Shown here: positions 1 to 6,483 of the stretch, in pieces
Layout of the letters: every line of letters starts with the position of its first letter
Position numbering within the stretch: the stretch's first letter is position 1
Assembly: GCA_017387165.1 (NCBI GenBank)
Contig: JAFOFS010000075.1
Coordinates: forward strand, 1-8,943
Direction: 5' to 3'
Source: Clostridia bacterium
GTDB taxonomy: Bacteria; Bacillota; Clostridia; Oscillospirales; Acutalibacteraceae
Length of the DNA: 8,943 nucleotides
Position numbers and translations under genes: made by a program
The notes under the pieces: generated by a model
Told to the model about the DNA's origin: nothing
The model's database searches: none
What the model saw: the letters and a program-made list of their open reading frames with translations, nothing else

Positions 1-29
1 AGACCTCTGCTGTGCAGAGGTCTTTTTTT
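1..29 (+). terminator. Rho-independent terminator, probably bidirectional
   Basis: A perfect 10-bp stem (arms 1-10 and 14-23) closes on a 3-base loop and is followed by seven T on the + strand (23-29), so it would stop a rightward transcript entering from the left edge. Read leftward, it lies 17 bases past the stop of the ROK gene and is preceded by the A-run typical of two-way terminators. Whether a T-run follows on the leftward side lies outside the window. Confidence 0.88.
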
Positions 30-39
30 GTTGCTTGAT

Positions 40-1422
40 TTAGCCGATGGACGGGAGGGAGGCAGCGGCGACCGACAGGCCGACGCGGCGGATTTTCTCG
101 TCCGGCAGGTGGAGGATGACCTCGGCGGCGACGTCGGGGTATTCCTCGTTCAGCACACGCTGGGCTTCCGCGATGATGATATCGCCGCCCTTGCCGCTCA
201 TCACACGACCGAGCAGCAGCACGTGCTTCATATCGTAGTATTCCGCGTAGTACGCCAGCTGATGACCGAGGTACACGCCGATGGAGCTGTAGATATCCAG
301 CACGCGCTCGTTGCCGGCTTCCACCTCAGCCTGCACGACCTTCAGCTTCTGCGCGGGGGCAAGACCGTCCTCGAAGGTGATGCCGGCCTTGGGCGCGAGC
401 TTGATGACGCTGTCCTGCGAGAAGTACTTGACACCGCAACCCTTGTCGCCCGACCATTCGTCCACCATCGCGTCGTCCTGCAGATCGACGGGGGCAAACG
501 CCAGCTCGGTCAGCCAGCCGGGGATGCAGCCGTCCTTATCGACGTAGCCGACCGCCTCGGAGGTGCCCATCGCCATACCCAGCACGCGGTTGTCCTCCAG
601 GCTCATCGCGCCTGCCAGCGCAGACACGTCGCCGTCGTTGGCAACCTCGTACGGCGCGCCCATTTCTTCGCAGGCGCGGATGTAGATGCTCTTGGTCAGT
701 TCTTTCTTGTCGGCAGGAACCTTCACGAACAGCGAGGCGACCATCGCCTTGTTGTCGATGTACACGCCGGCCGAGGAGATGCCGATGGCATCCACGCGGG
801 GCATATGCGCGGCAGCCGACTTAAACGCCGCCAGAATGCCGTCGTAGTGATACTGCGGATCGGTGTTCTCCTTCGGATACCACACGACCTCCTCCGAATA
901 GACGGGGACACCGTCGATCACAGCGGAAACCTTGCGGTCGGAGCCGCCGGCGTCAAAGCCGATACGGCAGCCTTCCAGATGGCGGCCGACCGCCTTCGGG
1001 TTGGATTTCTCGGCCGGGCAGGCGGAAAGCGGCAGGCTCTCCACCACGAACGGCTGCTCGTACACGCCGGCCATAAAGTCAACGTCAAATTCACGGGCGC
1101 CGCCCTTGCAGTAGGTGTCCGCGATGTATTGGCCCATCTCGTCGTCGCCGCAGATCATCACGTGGAAGCCGCCGGTCGCCCACAGGAGCATTTTGACCGT
1201 ACGCTCGACGTACACGCGATCCGCCTGCTGCATTTCGGGCGTGCCGTGGATGCGGAAGCGACGCACCGCCACGCAGCCACCGTTACGCTCCACCGCAACC
1301 GCGATTTCCTTACCGTTGGCGGCGGATTTATCAAACGCACGCACAAAAGCCGACAGGGGCATAAAGGTCTGATCCAGCACCGGCAGGTTTTTCACCGGCA
1401 CTTCAAGTCCGAACATATTCAT
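40..1422 (-). CDS. ROK-family (sugar kinase-like) protein, long form with N-terminal extension
   Basis: 460 residues of the ASKHA/ROK fold. About 150 residues precede the nucleotide-binding half. Then come a phosphate-1 loop DAGGSDRK (157-164), GISSAG (214-219), the ROK catalytic-aspartate region NDGD (262-265) and a phosphate-2-like GTS (286-288). The usual ExGH plus CxCGxxGCxE zinc signature is replaced by TELAF (305-309) and GDKGCGV (325-331), so kinase activity cannot be assumed. Classical ROK kinases and repressors are about 300-400 residues; there is no N-terminal helix-turn-helix, so it is not a typical NagC/XylR repressor. From memory, Clostridia carry close full-length relatives annotated only as ROK family protein. 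The ATG at 1422 is chosen because AAGGAGG at 1432-1438 lies 9 bases upstream; an in-frame TTG at 1428 would leave only 3. It is a monocistronic leftward gene with its own promoter. Substrate unknown. Confidence 0.88.
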   Translation of the reverse strand: MNMFGLEVPVKNLPVLDQTFMPLSAFVRAFDKSAANGKEIAVAVERNGGCVAVRRFRIHGTPEMQQADRVYVERTVKMLLWATGGFHVMICGDDEMGQYIADTYCKGGAREFDVDFMAGVYEQPFVVESLPLSACPAEKSNPKAVGRHLEGCRIGFDAGGSDRKVSAVIDGVPVYSEEVVWYPKENTDPQYHYDGILAAFKSAAAHMPRVDAIGISSAGVYIDNKAMVASLFVKVPADKKELTKSIYIRACEEMGAPYEVANDGDVSALAGAMSLEDNRVLGMAMGTSEAVGYVDKDGCIPGWLTELAFAPVDLQDDAMVDEWSGDKGCGVKYFSQDSVIKLAPKAGITFEDGLAPAQKLKVVQAEVEAGNERVLDIYSSIGVYLGHQLAYYAEYYDMKHVLLLGRVMSGKGGDIIIAEAQRVLNEEYPDVAAEVILHLPDEKIRRVGLSVAAASLPSIG

Positions 1423-1431
1423 ACACAATTT

Positions 1432-1438
1432 CCTCCTT
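1432..1438 (-). promoter_or_regulatory. Ribosome binding site fixing the ROK start
   Basis: AAGGAGG on the minus strand lies 9 bases before ATG 1422, against 3 bases before the alternative TTG at 1428. This decides in favour of the ATG. Confidence 0.85.
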
Positions 1439-1459
1439 GATCAGGATTTTGATGGTTTC

Positions 1460-1488
1460 ATTATACCACAGCCTTTTCGCGAATACAA
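1460..1488 (-). promoter_or_regulatory. Sigma-A promoter of the ROK gene
   Basis: On the minus strand, -35 TTGTAT (1483-1488), a 17-bp spacer and a consensus -10 TATAAT (1460-1465) preceded by TGG (extended -10). The predicted start is near 1453, giving a leader of about 30 bases before ATG 1422. Confidence 0.8.
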
Positions 1489-1495
1489 CCCGTCC

Positions 1496-1547
1496 TTGTT
1501 GTTCTATACGGCTATTTTTTTGCATACCGATAGCATACAGACAACAA
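1496..1547. repeat. Imperfect inverted repeat in the ROK/S1 divergent gap
   Basis: TTGTTGT (1496-1502) pairs with ACAACAA (1541-1547). The pairing continues inward through 1504-1515 against 1530-1540 with two A/C mismatches and single-base bulges at 1503 and 1511, giving 16 Watson-Crick pairs in all around a T-rich loop. The right arm ends 2 bases before the ribosome binding site of the S1 gene. It could be a leader hairpin of the S1 mRNA or a protein-binding dyad between the divergent genes. No good rightward promoter was found in the gap. Confidence 0.5.
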
Positions 1548-1563
1548 CCGGGGAGGAACGATA

Positions 1564-2490
1564 ATGAACACGGAAACCTATCTGCCGGAGGGACGACGGC
1601 TGCACACAGCGGAAAATCAGCGCCTGACCGCCGATCCCACGGGGCTGTTGGCGGCAGCCGCCGAGGGAATCGTTTTGGAGGGATTGGCGGTGCGTTGCGA
1701 CGGGGAACACAACCTGTTCGTGGAGTTGCCCTGCGGTGAGGGGGTCATTCCGCGGGAGGAGGGCGCCGAAGGCATCGCCGAGGGGACAACACGGGATATT
1801 GCGCTGCTGGCACGGGTCGGGAAGCCGGTCTGCTTTACCGTACGCACCGTCACCGCCTGCGGCGGTCGGGCGCAGGCGGTGCTGTCCCGTCGCGAGGCGC
1901 AGGAGCGGTGCCGGCAGGAGTATCTGTCCACGCTGACGACGGGGGATATTCTCTCCGCTCGGGTGACACGGCTGGAGCCGTTTGGCGCGTTTTGCGATAT
2001 CGGATGCGGCATCTCGGCGCTGCTACCGATCGCGGCGTTATCGGTTTCGCGGATCGCCCATCCCTCCGACCGTGTGGCGGTCGGGGAGGATATTTTCGCG
2101 GTGGTGTCCTCGATCGACGGCGGTCGCCTCTGCCTCTCCATGCGTGAGCTGCTGGGGACGTGGGAGCAAAACGCCGCCCGTTTTGCGGCAGGGGAAACGG
2201 TTGCCGGCATCGTTCGCTCGATCGAAAGCTACGGCGTTTTCATCGAATTGGCGCCCAATCTCGCCGGTCTGGCCGAGCGGCAGGAGGGGCTGGCGGTGGG
2301 GGACTACGCCGGCGTGTACATCAAGAGCATTTTACCTGACCGTATGAAGATCAAGCTGGCCATCGTGGACACCGCGCCGCCGCCGAAAACACCGCGGCCG
2401 TTGCCGTACACCCTCACCTCGGGGCACATCTCACGCTGGGACTACGCGCCGCGTGGCGCGGCCAAACAGATTTTTTCGGAATTTTCGTGA
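1564..2490 (+). CDS. S1-domain RNA-binding protein (small ribosomal protein S1-like)
   Basis: 308 residues with three S1/OB-type segments. The first is divergent, about 31-113. The second is clear, about 125-196, with GDILSARVTRLEPFGAF near its start and the closing LCLSMREL. The third is shorter, about 207-269, with GETVAGIVRSIESYGVFIEL. A proline-rich linker (271-281) leads to a charged/aromatic tail ending FSEFS. No transmembrane segment or enzyme domain is seen, so it is a cytoplasmic RNA binder that may act on ribosomes or mRNA. Relatives in Clostridia are often labelled 30S ribosomal protein S1, but true E. coli S1 has six domains, so rpsA is not assigned. ATG 1564 follows GGGGAGG (1550-1556) by 7 bases. 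It is divergent from the ROK gene, and the CPBP operon promoter starts 6 bases after its stop, with no terminator between. Confidence 0.88.
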   Translation: MNTETYLPEGRRLHTAENQRLTADPTGLLAAAAEGIVLEGLAVRCDGEHNLFVELPCGEGVIPREEGAEGIAEGTTRDIALLARVGKPVCFTVRTVTACGGRAQAVLSRREAQERCRQEYLSTLTTGDILSARVTRLEPFGAFCDIGCGISALLPIAALSVSRIAHPSDRVAVGEDIFAVVSSIDGGRLCLSMRELLGTWEQNAARFAAGETVAGIVRSIESYGVFIELAPNLAGLAERQEGLAVGDYAGVYIKSILPDRMKIKLAIVDTAPPPKTPRPLPYTLTSGHISRWDYAPRGAAKQIFSEFS

Positions 2491-2495
2491 TTTCT

Positions 2496-2524
2496 TTGAC
2501 ATCCCTTTCCTTTTCTGCTAAAAT
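2496..2524 (+). promoter_or_regulatory. Strong sigma-A promoter of the CPBP-tadA-rsmA operon
   Basis: Consensus -35 TTGACA (2496-2501), exactly 17 bp, then -10 TAAAAT (2519-2524) with an extended TGC just before it. The predicted start is near 2531, leaving a leader of about 24 bases to ATG 2555. It is the best promoter in the window. Confidence 0.87.
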
Positions 2525-2544
2525 AGAGTGCAGTAAAGGAAAGG
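2504..2544. repeat. 15-bp inverted repeat around the -10 element and ribosome binding site
   Basis: Left arm 2504-2518 (CCTTTCCTTTTCTGC) and right arm 2530-2544 (GCAGTAAAGGAAAGG) are reverse complements at 14 of 15 positions. The 11-base centre contains the -10 hexamer. The right arm runs into the ribosome binding site (2540-2547). It is an operator candidate, or an RNA hairpin in transcripts reading through from the S1 gene. It is not followed by a T-run, so it is not an intrinsic terminator. Confidence 0.75.
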
Positions 2545-2547
2545 AGG
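2540..2547 (+). promoter_or_regulatory. Ribosome binding site fixing the CPBP start
   Basis: AAAGGAGG lies 7 bases before ATG 2555. An in-frame GTG at 2549 would be only 1 base away, so the ATG is preferred. Its first five bases are part of the inverted repeat 2504-2544. Confidence 0.85.
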
Positions 2548-2554
2548 GGTGGAC

Positions 2555-3553
2555 ATGGATACCGTTCGCTTACAAAAGCGCCTTTGCCGTCGGCAGGGAA
2601 ACCGCATCGGCTGGGTGATGCTGGCCACGCAGTTGATCACGCTGCTCGGAAACGAGCTCATCGGTCTGCTGCGCGCCTTCGGGCTGCTGGACCGACTGGT
2701 GGTGTATCGGGACGGCGAAAACCTAATTCCGCTGGACACCCCGTTTTATCTGGCAATTCAGATCGGATTTTATTTCCTTGTTATGCTGCTGCCGGTGCTG
2801 CTCGGCTTTTTGCTGCTGAAAAAGACCGAGGGACAACCGCCGATCGCGCCGGTCAAACCGGTCGCGCCAGGGGTATTTTTTGGTTATTTTTTCATTGGAA
2901 CCGGCATCTTTACGTTCGGCAATTTCGTTTCCGCCGTTATCGTCGGTTTTGCTGAGAGCGTCGGCGTCGCGCCGAAGCCGGTCACCCAAACGGTGGACGG
3001 CACGCCGCTCAATTTCCTGTTGAATCTGTTCGCGATGGCGGTGATGCCCGCCGTGCTGGAGGAGCTGTTGTTCCGCGGCGTGATCGTGGGGTTGCTGCGC
3101 CCGTTAGGCGACCGCACCGCCATTTTGATCAGCGCGTTGGTCTTTGCGTTTGCACACGGCACCTTAAACCAGATCCCGTTCGCTTTCCTTTTGGGTCTGA
3201 CCTTCGCCTATTTCTATATCCGCACCGACAACATCCTGCTGTTGATCTTGCTGCATTTCGTCAACAACGCCGTTTCGGTGGTGCTGGATTTTGCGCTTTG
3301 CCATTTGTCCGAGCCGTCAACGGTCGCTTTGCAGTATTTGCTGTTTGGCGGCATGACGGTGGCCGGAGCGATCGCCGTTTTGCTGCTGGCTTACCGCGAT
3401 CGCCGTCTGCTGCTTCCGATCGGGGACAAGCAGGACCGGCTGCCCCACGCGCAGGCATGGCCGCGAGCGTTGTTTGCGCCGGCGTCCCTCGCATTTTTCA
3501 TCTGGATGATAATCGAAACCCTCTCCTCTCTGTCTTTCGGAACGGGGGTATAA
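2555..3553 (+). CDS. CPBP-family intramembrane metalloprotease (Abi/CAAX-type)
   Basis: 332 residues, polytopic membrane protein. Hydrophobic stretches include about 20-38, 64-88, 104-132, 155-170, 188-199, 206-223, 227-245 and 258-280, plus a last one near 306-322. The three CPBP motifs are present in order: EExxxR as EELLFR (169-174), FxxxH ending at H201 (FAFAH), and HxxxN as HFVNN (234-238). These are the glutamates, histidines and asparagine thought to form the metal site in this family. The family includes eukaryotic CAAX prenyl endopeptidase Rce1 and bacteriocin-immunity or maturation proteases; the substrate here is not evident, and no bacteriocin or quorum peptide gene is nearby. First gene of the operon with tadA and rsmA; its stop is one base before the tadA start. 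Confidence 0.9.
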   Translation: MDTVRLQKRLCRRQGNRIGWVMLATQLITLLGNELIGLLRAFGLLDRLVVYRDGENLIPLDTPFYLAIQIGFYFLVMLLPVLLGFLLLKKTEGQPPIAPVKPVAPGVFFGYFFIGTGIFTFGNFVSAVIVGFAESVGVAPKPVTQTVDGTPLNFLLNLFAMAVMPAVLEELLFRGVIVGLLRPLGDRTAILISALVFAFAHGTLNQIPFAFLLGLTFAYFYIRTDNILLLILLHFVNNAVSVVLDFALCHLSEPSTVALQYLLFGGMTVAGAIAVLLLAYRDRRLLLPIGDKQDRLPHAQAWPRALFAPASLAFFIWMIIETLSSLSFGTGV

Positions 3554-3554
3554 T

Positions 3555-4025
3555 ATGGAAAATAATCACGAGCATTGGATGCAGCAGGCGATGGTGCTTG
3601 CCGCGCAAGCCGCTGCCGAGGGGGAGGTTCCCGTCGGCGCGGTGGTGATCAAGGACGGCGTCGTGATCGGAGAAGGTCGCAACCGCCGCGAGCTTGGCAA
3701 AAATGCGTTGGCGCACGCCGAGATCGAGGCCATCGACGCGGCCTGCAAGGCGCTCGGCGGTTGGCGGCTGTCGGGGTGTGATCTGTACGTCACGCTGGAG
3801 CCGTGCCCGATGTGCGCCGGGGCGATCATCAACGCCCGTCTTGACAACGTCTATTACGGCACCGACGATCCGAAGGCAGGCTCTTGCGGATCGCTGGTTT
3901 CGCTGTTTGACCTGCCGTACAACCACAAGCCGACCTGTGTCGGCGGTGTGTTGCAGGCGGAATGCGCCGCCCAGCTGAAAGCGTTTTTCGGGTGGCTGCG
4001 CGAAAAGAAAAAGGCAAAGGAGTGA
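3555..4025 (+). CDS. tadA: tRNA-specific adenosine-34 deaminase TadA
   Basis: 156 residues, the usual length. It converts A34 to inosine in the anticodon of tRNA-Arg(ACG), letting it read CGU, CGC and CGA codons. The cytidine-deaminase-type zinc site is intact: HAE (54-56, zinc ligand H54 and catalytic E56) and PCPMC (83-87, ligands C84 and C87), followed by AGAIINAR as in TadA. The C-terminal part with YYGTDDPKAG and a Lys/Glu-rich helix (148-156) also fits the tRNA enzyme rather than a free-base deaminase. The ATG starts one base after the CPBP stop with only a G-run (3544-3548) as ribosome binding site, so translation is probably coupled to CPBP. Four bases separate it from rsmA. Confidence 0.96.
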   Translation: MENNHEHWMQQAMVLAAQAAAEGEVPVGAVVIKDGVVIGEGRNRRELGKNALAHAEIEAIDAACKALGGWRLSGCDLYVTLEPCPMCAGAIINARLDNVYYGTDDPKAGSCGSLVSLFDLPYNHKPTCVGGVLQAECAAQLKAFFGWLREKKKAKE

Positions 4026-4029
4026 GGGT

Positions 4030-4881
4030 ATGGCGGCTTTGACCGACATCGGCTACATTCGCGATCTGCTCGGTCGCCACGGTTTCCGTTTTTCCAAGGC
4101 GCTGGGACAAAATTTCCTGGTCAATCCGACCGTCTGCCCCCGTATGGCGGAGGCGTGCGGCGCCTCTCCCGAAAGCGGCGTACTGGAGATCGGCGCCGGC
4201 ATCGGCGTGCTGACGCGTGAGTTGGCGCTACGCGCCGGTAAGGTGGTCTGCGTGGAGGTGGACGACCGTCTGCCGCCGATTCTGGACGAAACGCTGGCCG
4301 GATTGGACAATGCCGAGATCGTCCTGCAGGATATTATGAAGGTGGACATCCACCCGTTTATGCACGAGCATTTCGGGGAGCGGTCGGTCAGCGTTTGCGC
4401 CAACCTCCCGTATTACATCACCTCGCCGGTCATTATGGGGTTGTTGGAAAGCCGTTATCCGTTCACCTCCATCACCGTGATGGTACAAAAGGAGGCGGCG
4501 CAGCGGCTGTGCGCCGAGCCGGGCACCCGTGAGGCAGGCGCCGTCACCATGGCGGTGCGCTATTTTGCCCACGCCGAGAAGCTGTTTGACGTATCCCGCG
4601 GCAGCTTCACCCCGTCCCCCAACGTGGACAGCGCCGTCATTCGGTTGACCCTTCACAACAATCCCACCTGCACCCCTGCCGAAGAAAAGCGGTTGTTTGC
4701 GCTGGTGCGCGCCGCCTTCGGTCAGCGTCGCAAGACGCTGTCCAATTCGCTGGCCGGCGCCGGTATTCCCAAGGCGGAAATTCCCGCTCTGCTGGAGGCG
4801 GCAGGCATCAGCCCAACCGCCCGCGCCGAGCAGCTGACGCTGGAGGAATTTATCCGTCTGGCCAAAGAGAGTCTGAAATAA
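4030..4881 (+). CDS. rsmA: 16S rRNA adenine(1518/1519)-N6 dimethyltransferase RsmA (KsgA)
   Basis: 283 residues, typical length. It dimethylates two adjacent adenines in the 3' hairpin of 16S rRNA using S-adenosylmethionine late in 30S assembly; loss in other bacteria gives kasugamycin resistance. Visible motifs: ALGQNFLVNP (24-33), SAM-binding motif I LEIGAGIGVLT (52-62), acidic end of strand 2 CVEVD (74-78), catalytic motif IV NLPYYITSP (125-133), motif VIII FTPSPNVDSAV (193-203) and the C-terminal FGQRRKTLSN (230-239). ATG 4030 follows AAAGGAG (4016-4022), which overlaps the end of tadA, by 7 bases. Last gene of the CPBP-tadA-rsmA operon; a terminator begins 2 bases after its stop. Confidence 0.97.
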   Translation: MAALTDIGYIRDLLGRHGFRFSKALGQNFLVNPTVCPRMAEACGASPESGVLEIGAGIGVLTRELALRAGKVVCVEVDDRLPPILDETLAGLDNAEIVLQDIMKVDIHPFMHEHFGERSVSVCANLPYYITSPVIMGLLESRYPFTSITVMVQKEAAQRLCAEPGTREAGAVTMAVRYFAHAEKLFDVSRGSFTPSPNVDSAVIRLTLHNNPTCTPAEEKRLFALVRAAFGQRRKTLSNSLAGAGIPKAEIPALLEAAGISPTARAEQLTLEEFIRLAKESLK

Positions 4882-4883
4882 AC

Positions 4884-4924
4884 AAAAAGCCGTTTTACCG
4901 CGTATTCGGTAAAACGGCTTTTTT
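4884..4924. terminator. Bidirectional Rho-independent terminator between rsmA and the MATE gene
   Basis: A perfect 17-bp stem (4884-4900 with 4907-4923), including the flanking A and T runs, with a 6-base loop. T-runs occur on both strands, so the one hairpin ends the rightward rsmA operon and the leftward MATE gene, whose stop lies at 4936. Confidence 0.93.
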
Positions 4925-4935
4925 GATTGTAGAAA

Positions 4936-6336
4936 TCACGCCGCGTCAGTCGGCTTCTTCAGTCGGCGGAAAAAGCGAACGGTCAGGCACACGATGGTGA
5001 TCAACGCGACCACGTCGGCAATCGGCGCCGCATACAGAATGCCGTGGATGCCGCTGCCTGTGCTGACCGATTCCAGCAGATGCGGCAACCACATCGCCAG
5101 CGGCGTGAACAGCACGATATCCCGTACCAGCGCGACGATGATGGCGTTGGTCGGTTTGCCGATCGCCTGGAAAAATACGGTGGTCATTTTCACCAGACCG
5201 GACACGAGGATCAGCGACGAATAGATGCGGAACGTCTTGACCGCAAATTCCCAATACACGGCGTCCCCCGAGCCGAACAGGCGGATGACCCCCTGCGGAT
5301 ACAGCTGAAAAAGCAGGGTGGCGGCCAGTCCGACGAGCAGCGTCGCACGCAGCACCAGCCGGTACGCCCGACGGACACGCCCGAAATTCCCTGCTCCGTA
5401 GTTGTAGCCGAAGATCGGTTGACCGCCCAGCACGATTCCCACCACCACGTTGCACACGATGGTGTACACCTTATTCTGAATACTGAAAACCGAGATCGGG
5501 ATATCCGGCCCGTACACCGACAACGCGCCGTATTTGGCCAGCACGAGATTGCTGACCAAGGACAGCACCACGATGGAAATTTGCGTGATAAAGGTCGAGC
5601 CGCCCAGCAGCACCGTCTCGCGCAGCACCGCGCCGTTTAGGAGAAAGCTCCGCTTGCTCAGGCGGAAGGACTTCGGCTTGAAGAAGTAGGCGGCGCAGGT
5701 CGCAAAGGACAAGACCTGTCCGATGACCGTCGCCCACGCCGCGCCGGCGATTCCCCATTTCAGCACGAAGATGAACAGCGGATCCAGCGCGATATTCACC
5801 ACGGCGCCAACCGACAGCGCCATCATCGCATACGTCGGACTGCCGTCGGCGCGAATCATACTGTTGGTGACGTTCATCAGCAGGTAAAACGGGAAAAACG
5901 CCGCGACGATGCGGAAATATTCCGTCGCCATATCCAGCGTCTGCGCCGACGCGCCGAACAACGCCATCAACGGACGCGCCCAGATCATCGACACAACCGC
6001 CAACACCACGCCGATGGCGGTGGTCACGGTGATGCCGGTACCGACGCATTTATGCGCGCTCTCGGAATCTCCGCGACCGGCGCAAATGCTGAGAAACGAC
6101 GCGGCGCCGTCACCGATACACCACGCAAAGGCGTTTGCAATACACAAAACGGGAAACGAAATGCCGGTGGCCGCGTTTCCGAAATATCCCAACTCGCTGT
6201 TTCCGATAAACATCTGATCCACGATGTTGTAAAACGAGCCGATCAGCAAGCCCACCACGCACGGAATGGAAAATTTGAGCAAAAGACCGCCGATGCGCTC
6301 TTGCCCCAGCCCGTGAATTTCCTGTTGCTTTTCCAT
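4936..6336 (-). CDS. MATE-family multidrug/cation antiporter (MepA-like)
   Basis: 466 residues, about 12 predicted membrane segments in two six-helix halves; MATE proteins export drugs or metabolites in exchange for Na+ or H+. Family landmarks: LLLKFSIPCVVGLLIGSFYNIVDQ (helix 1, with D40, split here as LLLKFSIPC then NIVD), FIGN (43-46), IRADGSPTYAM (161-171), NIALDPLFIF (181-190), and in the second half GGQPIFGYNYGAGN (304-317) followed by a basic RVRRAYR stretch (320-326). The substrate cannot be told. ATG 6336 is chosen because AAAGGA (6343-6348) lies 6 bases upstream; the open frame continues to an unlikely TTG at 6387 that falls inside the leader hairpin. Single gene with its own promoter and structured leader; it shares the terminator with rsmA. 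Confidence 0.93.
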   Translation of the reverse strand: MEKQQEIHGLGQERIGGLLLKFSIPCVVGLLIGSFYNIVDQMFIGNSELGYFGNAATGISFPVLCIANAFAWCIGDGAASFLSICAGRGDSESAHKCVGTGITVTTAIGVVLAVVSMIWARPLMALFGASAQTLDMATEYFRIVAAFFPFYLLMNVTNSMIRADGSPTYAMMALSVGAVVNIALDPLFIFVLKWGIAGAAWATVIGQVLSFATCAAYFFKPKSFRLSKRSFLLNGAVLRETVLLGGSTFITQISIVVLSLVSNLVLAKYGALSVYGPDIPISVFSIQNKVYTIVCNVVVGIVLGGQPIFGYNYGAGNFGRVRRAYRLVLRATLLVGLAATLLFQLYPQGVIRLFGSGDAVYWEFAVKTFRIYSSLILVSGLVKMTTVFFQAIGKPTNAIIVALVRDIVLFTPLAMWLPHLLESVSTGSGIHGILYAAPIADVVALITIVCLTVRFFRRLKKPTDAA

Positions 6337-6342
6337 ATGGAA

Positions 6343-6351
6343 TCCTTTCCT
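6343..6351 (-). promoter_or_regulatory. Ribosome binding site of the MATE gene
   Basis: AGGAAAGGA on the minus strand ends 6 bases before ATG 6336, supporting that start. It sits 11 bases past the leader hairpin. Confidence 0.8.
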
Positions 6352-6354
6352 GCA

Positions 6355-6417
6355 CAAAATAATACCGCAATAGTTGCGCTCATCCAAAGACTTATAGCAA
6401 AACTATTACGGTAGTTT
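6355..6417 (-). promoter_or_regulatory. MATE leader: competing hairpins plus U-rich run (attenuator-like)
   Basis: In the leftward RNA, 6413-6396 pairs with 6380-6363: 18 positions, 15 Watson-Crick, 2 G-U and 1 mismatch, with a 15-base loop. It is followed by UUAUUUUG (6362-6355), like a weak intrinsic terminator. The 5' arm overlaps an alternative hairpin, AAACUA (6417-6412) with UAGUUU (6405-6400), so the two exclude each other. The two G-U pairs become A/C mismatches if read rightward, which favours a leftward RNA role. It matches no riboswitch class I recognise. Confidence 0.55.
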
Positions 6418-6425
6418 GTAGAAAC

Positions 6426-6443
6426 ACCCGCCCAATCGCAGGT
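6426..6443 (-). promoter_or_regulatory. Upstream stem-loop in the MATE leader
   Basis: In the leftward RNA, ACCUGC (6443-6438) pairs with GCGGGU (6431-6426) around a 6-base loop: six pairs, one of them G-U. Its CCUGC could instead pair with GCAGG next to the MATE ribosome binding site (inference). Confidence 0.35.
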
Positions 6444-6483
6444 TTATATAAGACGATTCAATTGTTCGCTCAAAAGCATTCGT

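Noticed and set aside
28..1440. A 470-codon rightward open frame exactly opposite the ROK gene
   Set aside because: It mirrors the ROK frame, is rich in His/Arg/Gly/Val from reverse reading, has no family motif and no ribosome binding site. The leftward frame has a promoter, a strong ribosome site and ROK motifs.
1434..1446. Small UCCU/AGGA hairpin masking the ROK ribosome binding site
   Set aside because: Only 4 bp, likely to arise by chance around any AGGA site.
1617..2210. Leftward 197-codon frame inside the S1 gene
   Set aside because: Ser/Arg/Pro-rich composition, no motif and no ribosome binding site; a shadow of the S1 frame in GC-rich DNA.
6100..6414. Extra N-terminal residues of the MATE protein starting at TTG 6387, and overlapping rightward frames
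   Set aside because: The TTG lies in the leader hairpin loop without a ribosome site. The ATG at 6336 has one and gives the normal MATE N-terminus. The rightward frames lack motifs.
6400..6417. mini-ykkC (guanidine-II) riboswitch, because an ACGG lies in the loop read rightward
   Set aside because: Only one such hairpin is present; the class needs two with ACGR loops, and the rightward reading points away from the MATE gene.
6444..6479. Possible 11-codon leader peptide (MLLSEQLNRLI) before the MATE gene
   Set aside because: Its ATG is at or upstream of the predicted transcription start (about 6477) and has no ribosome binding site.
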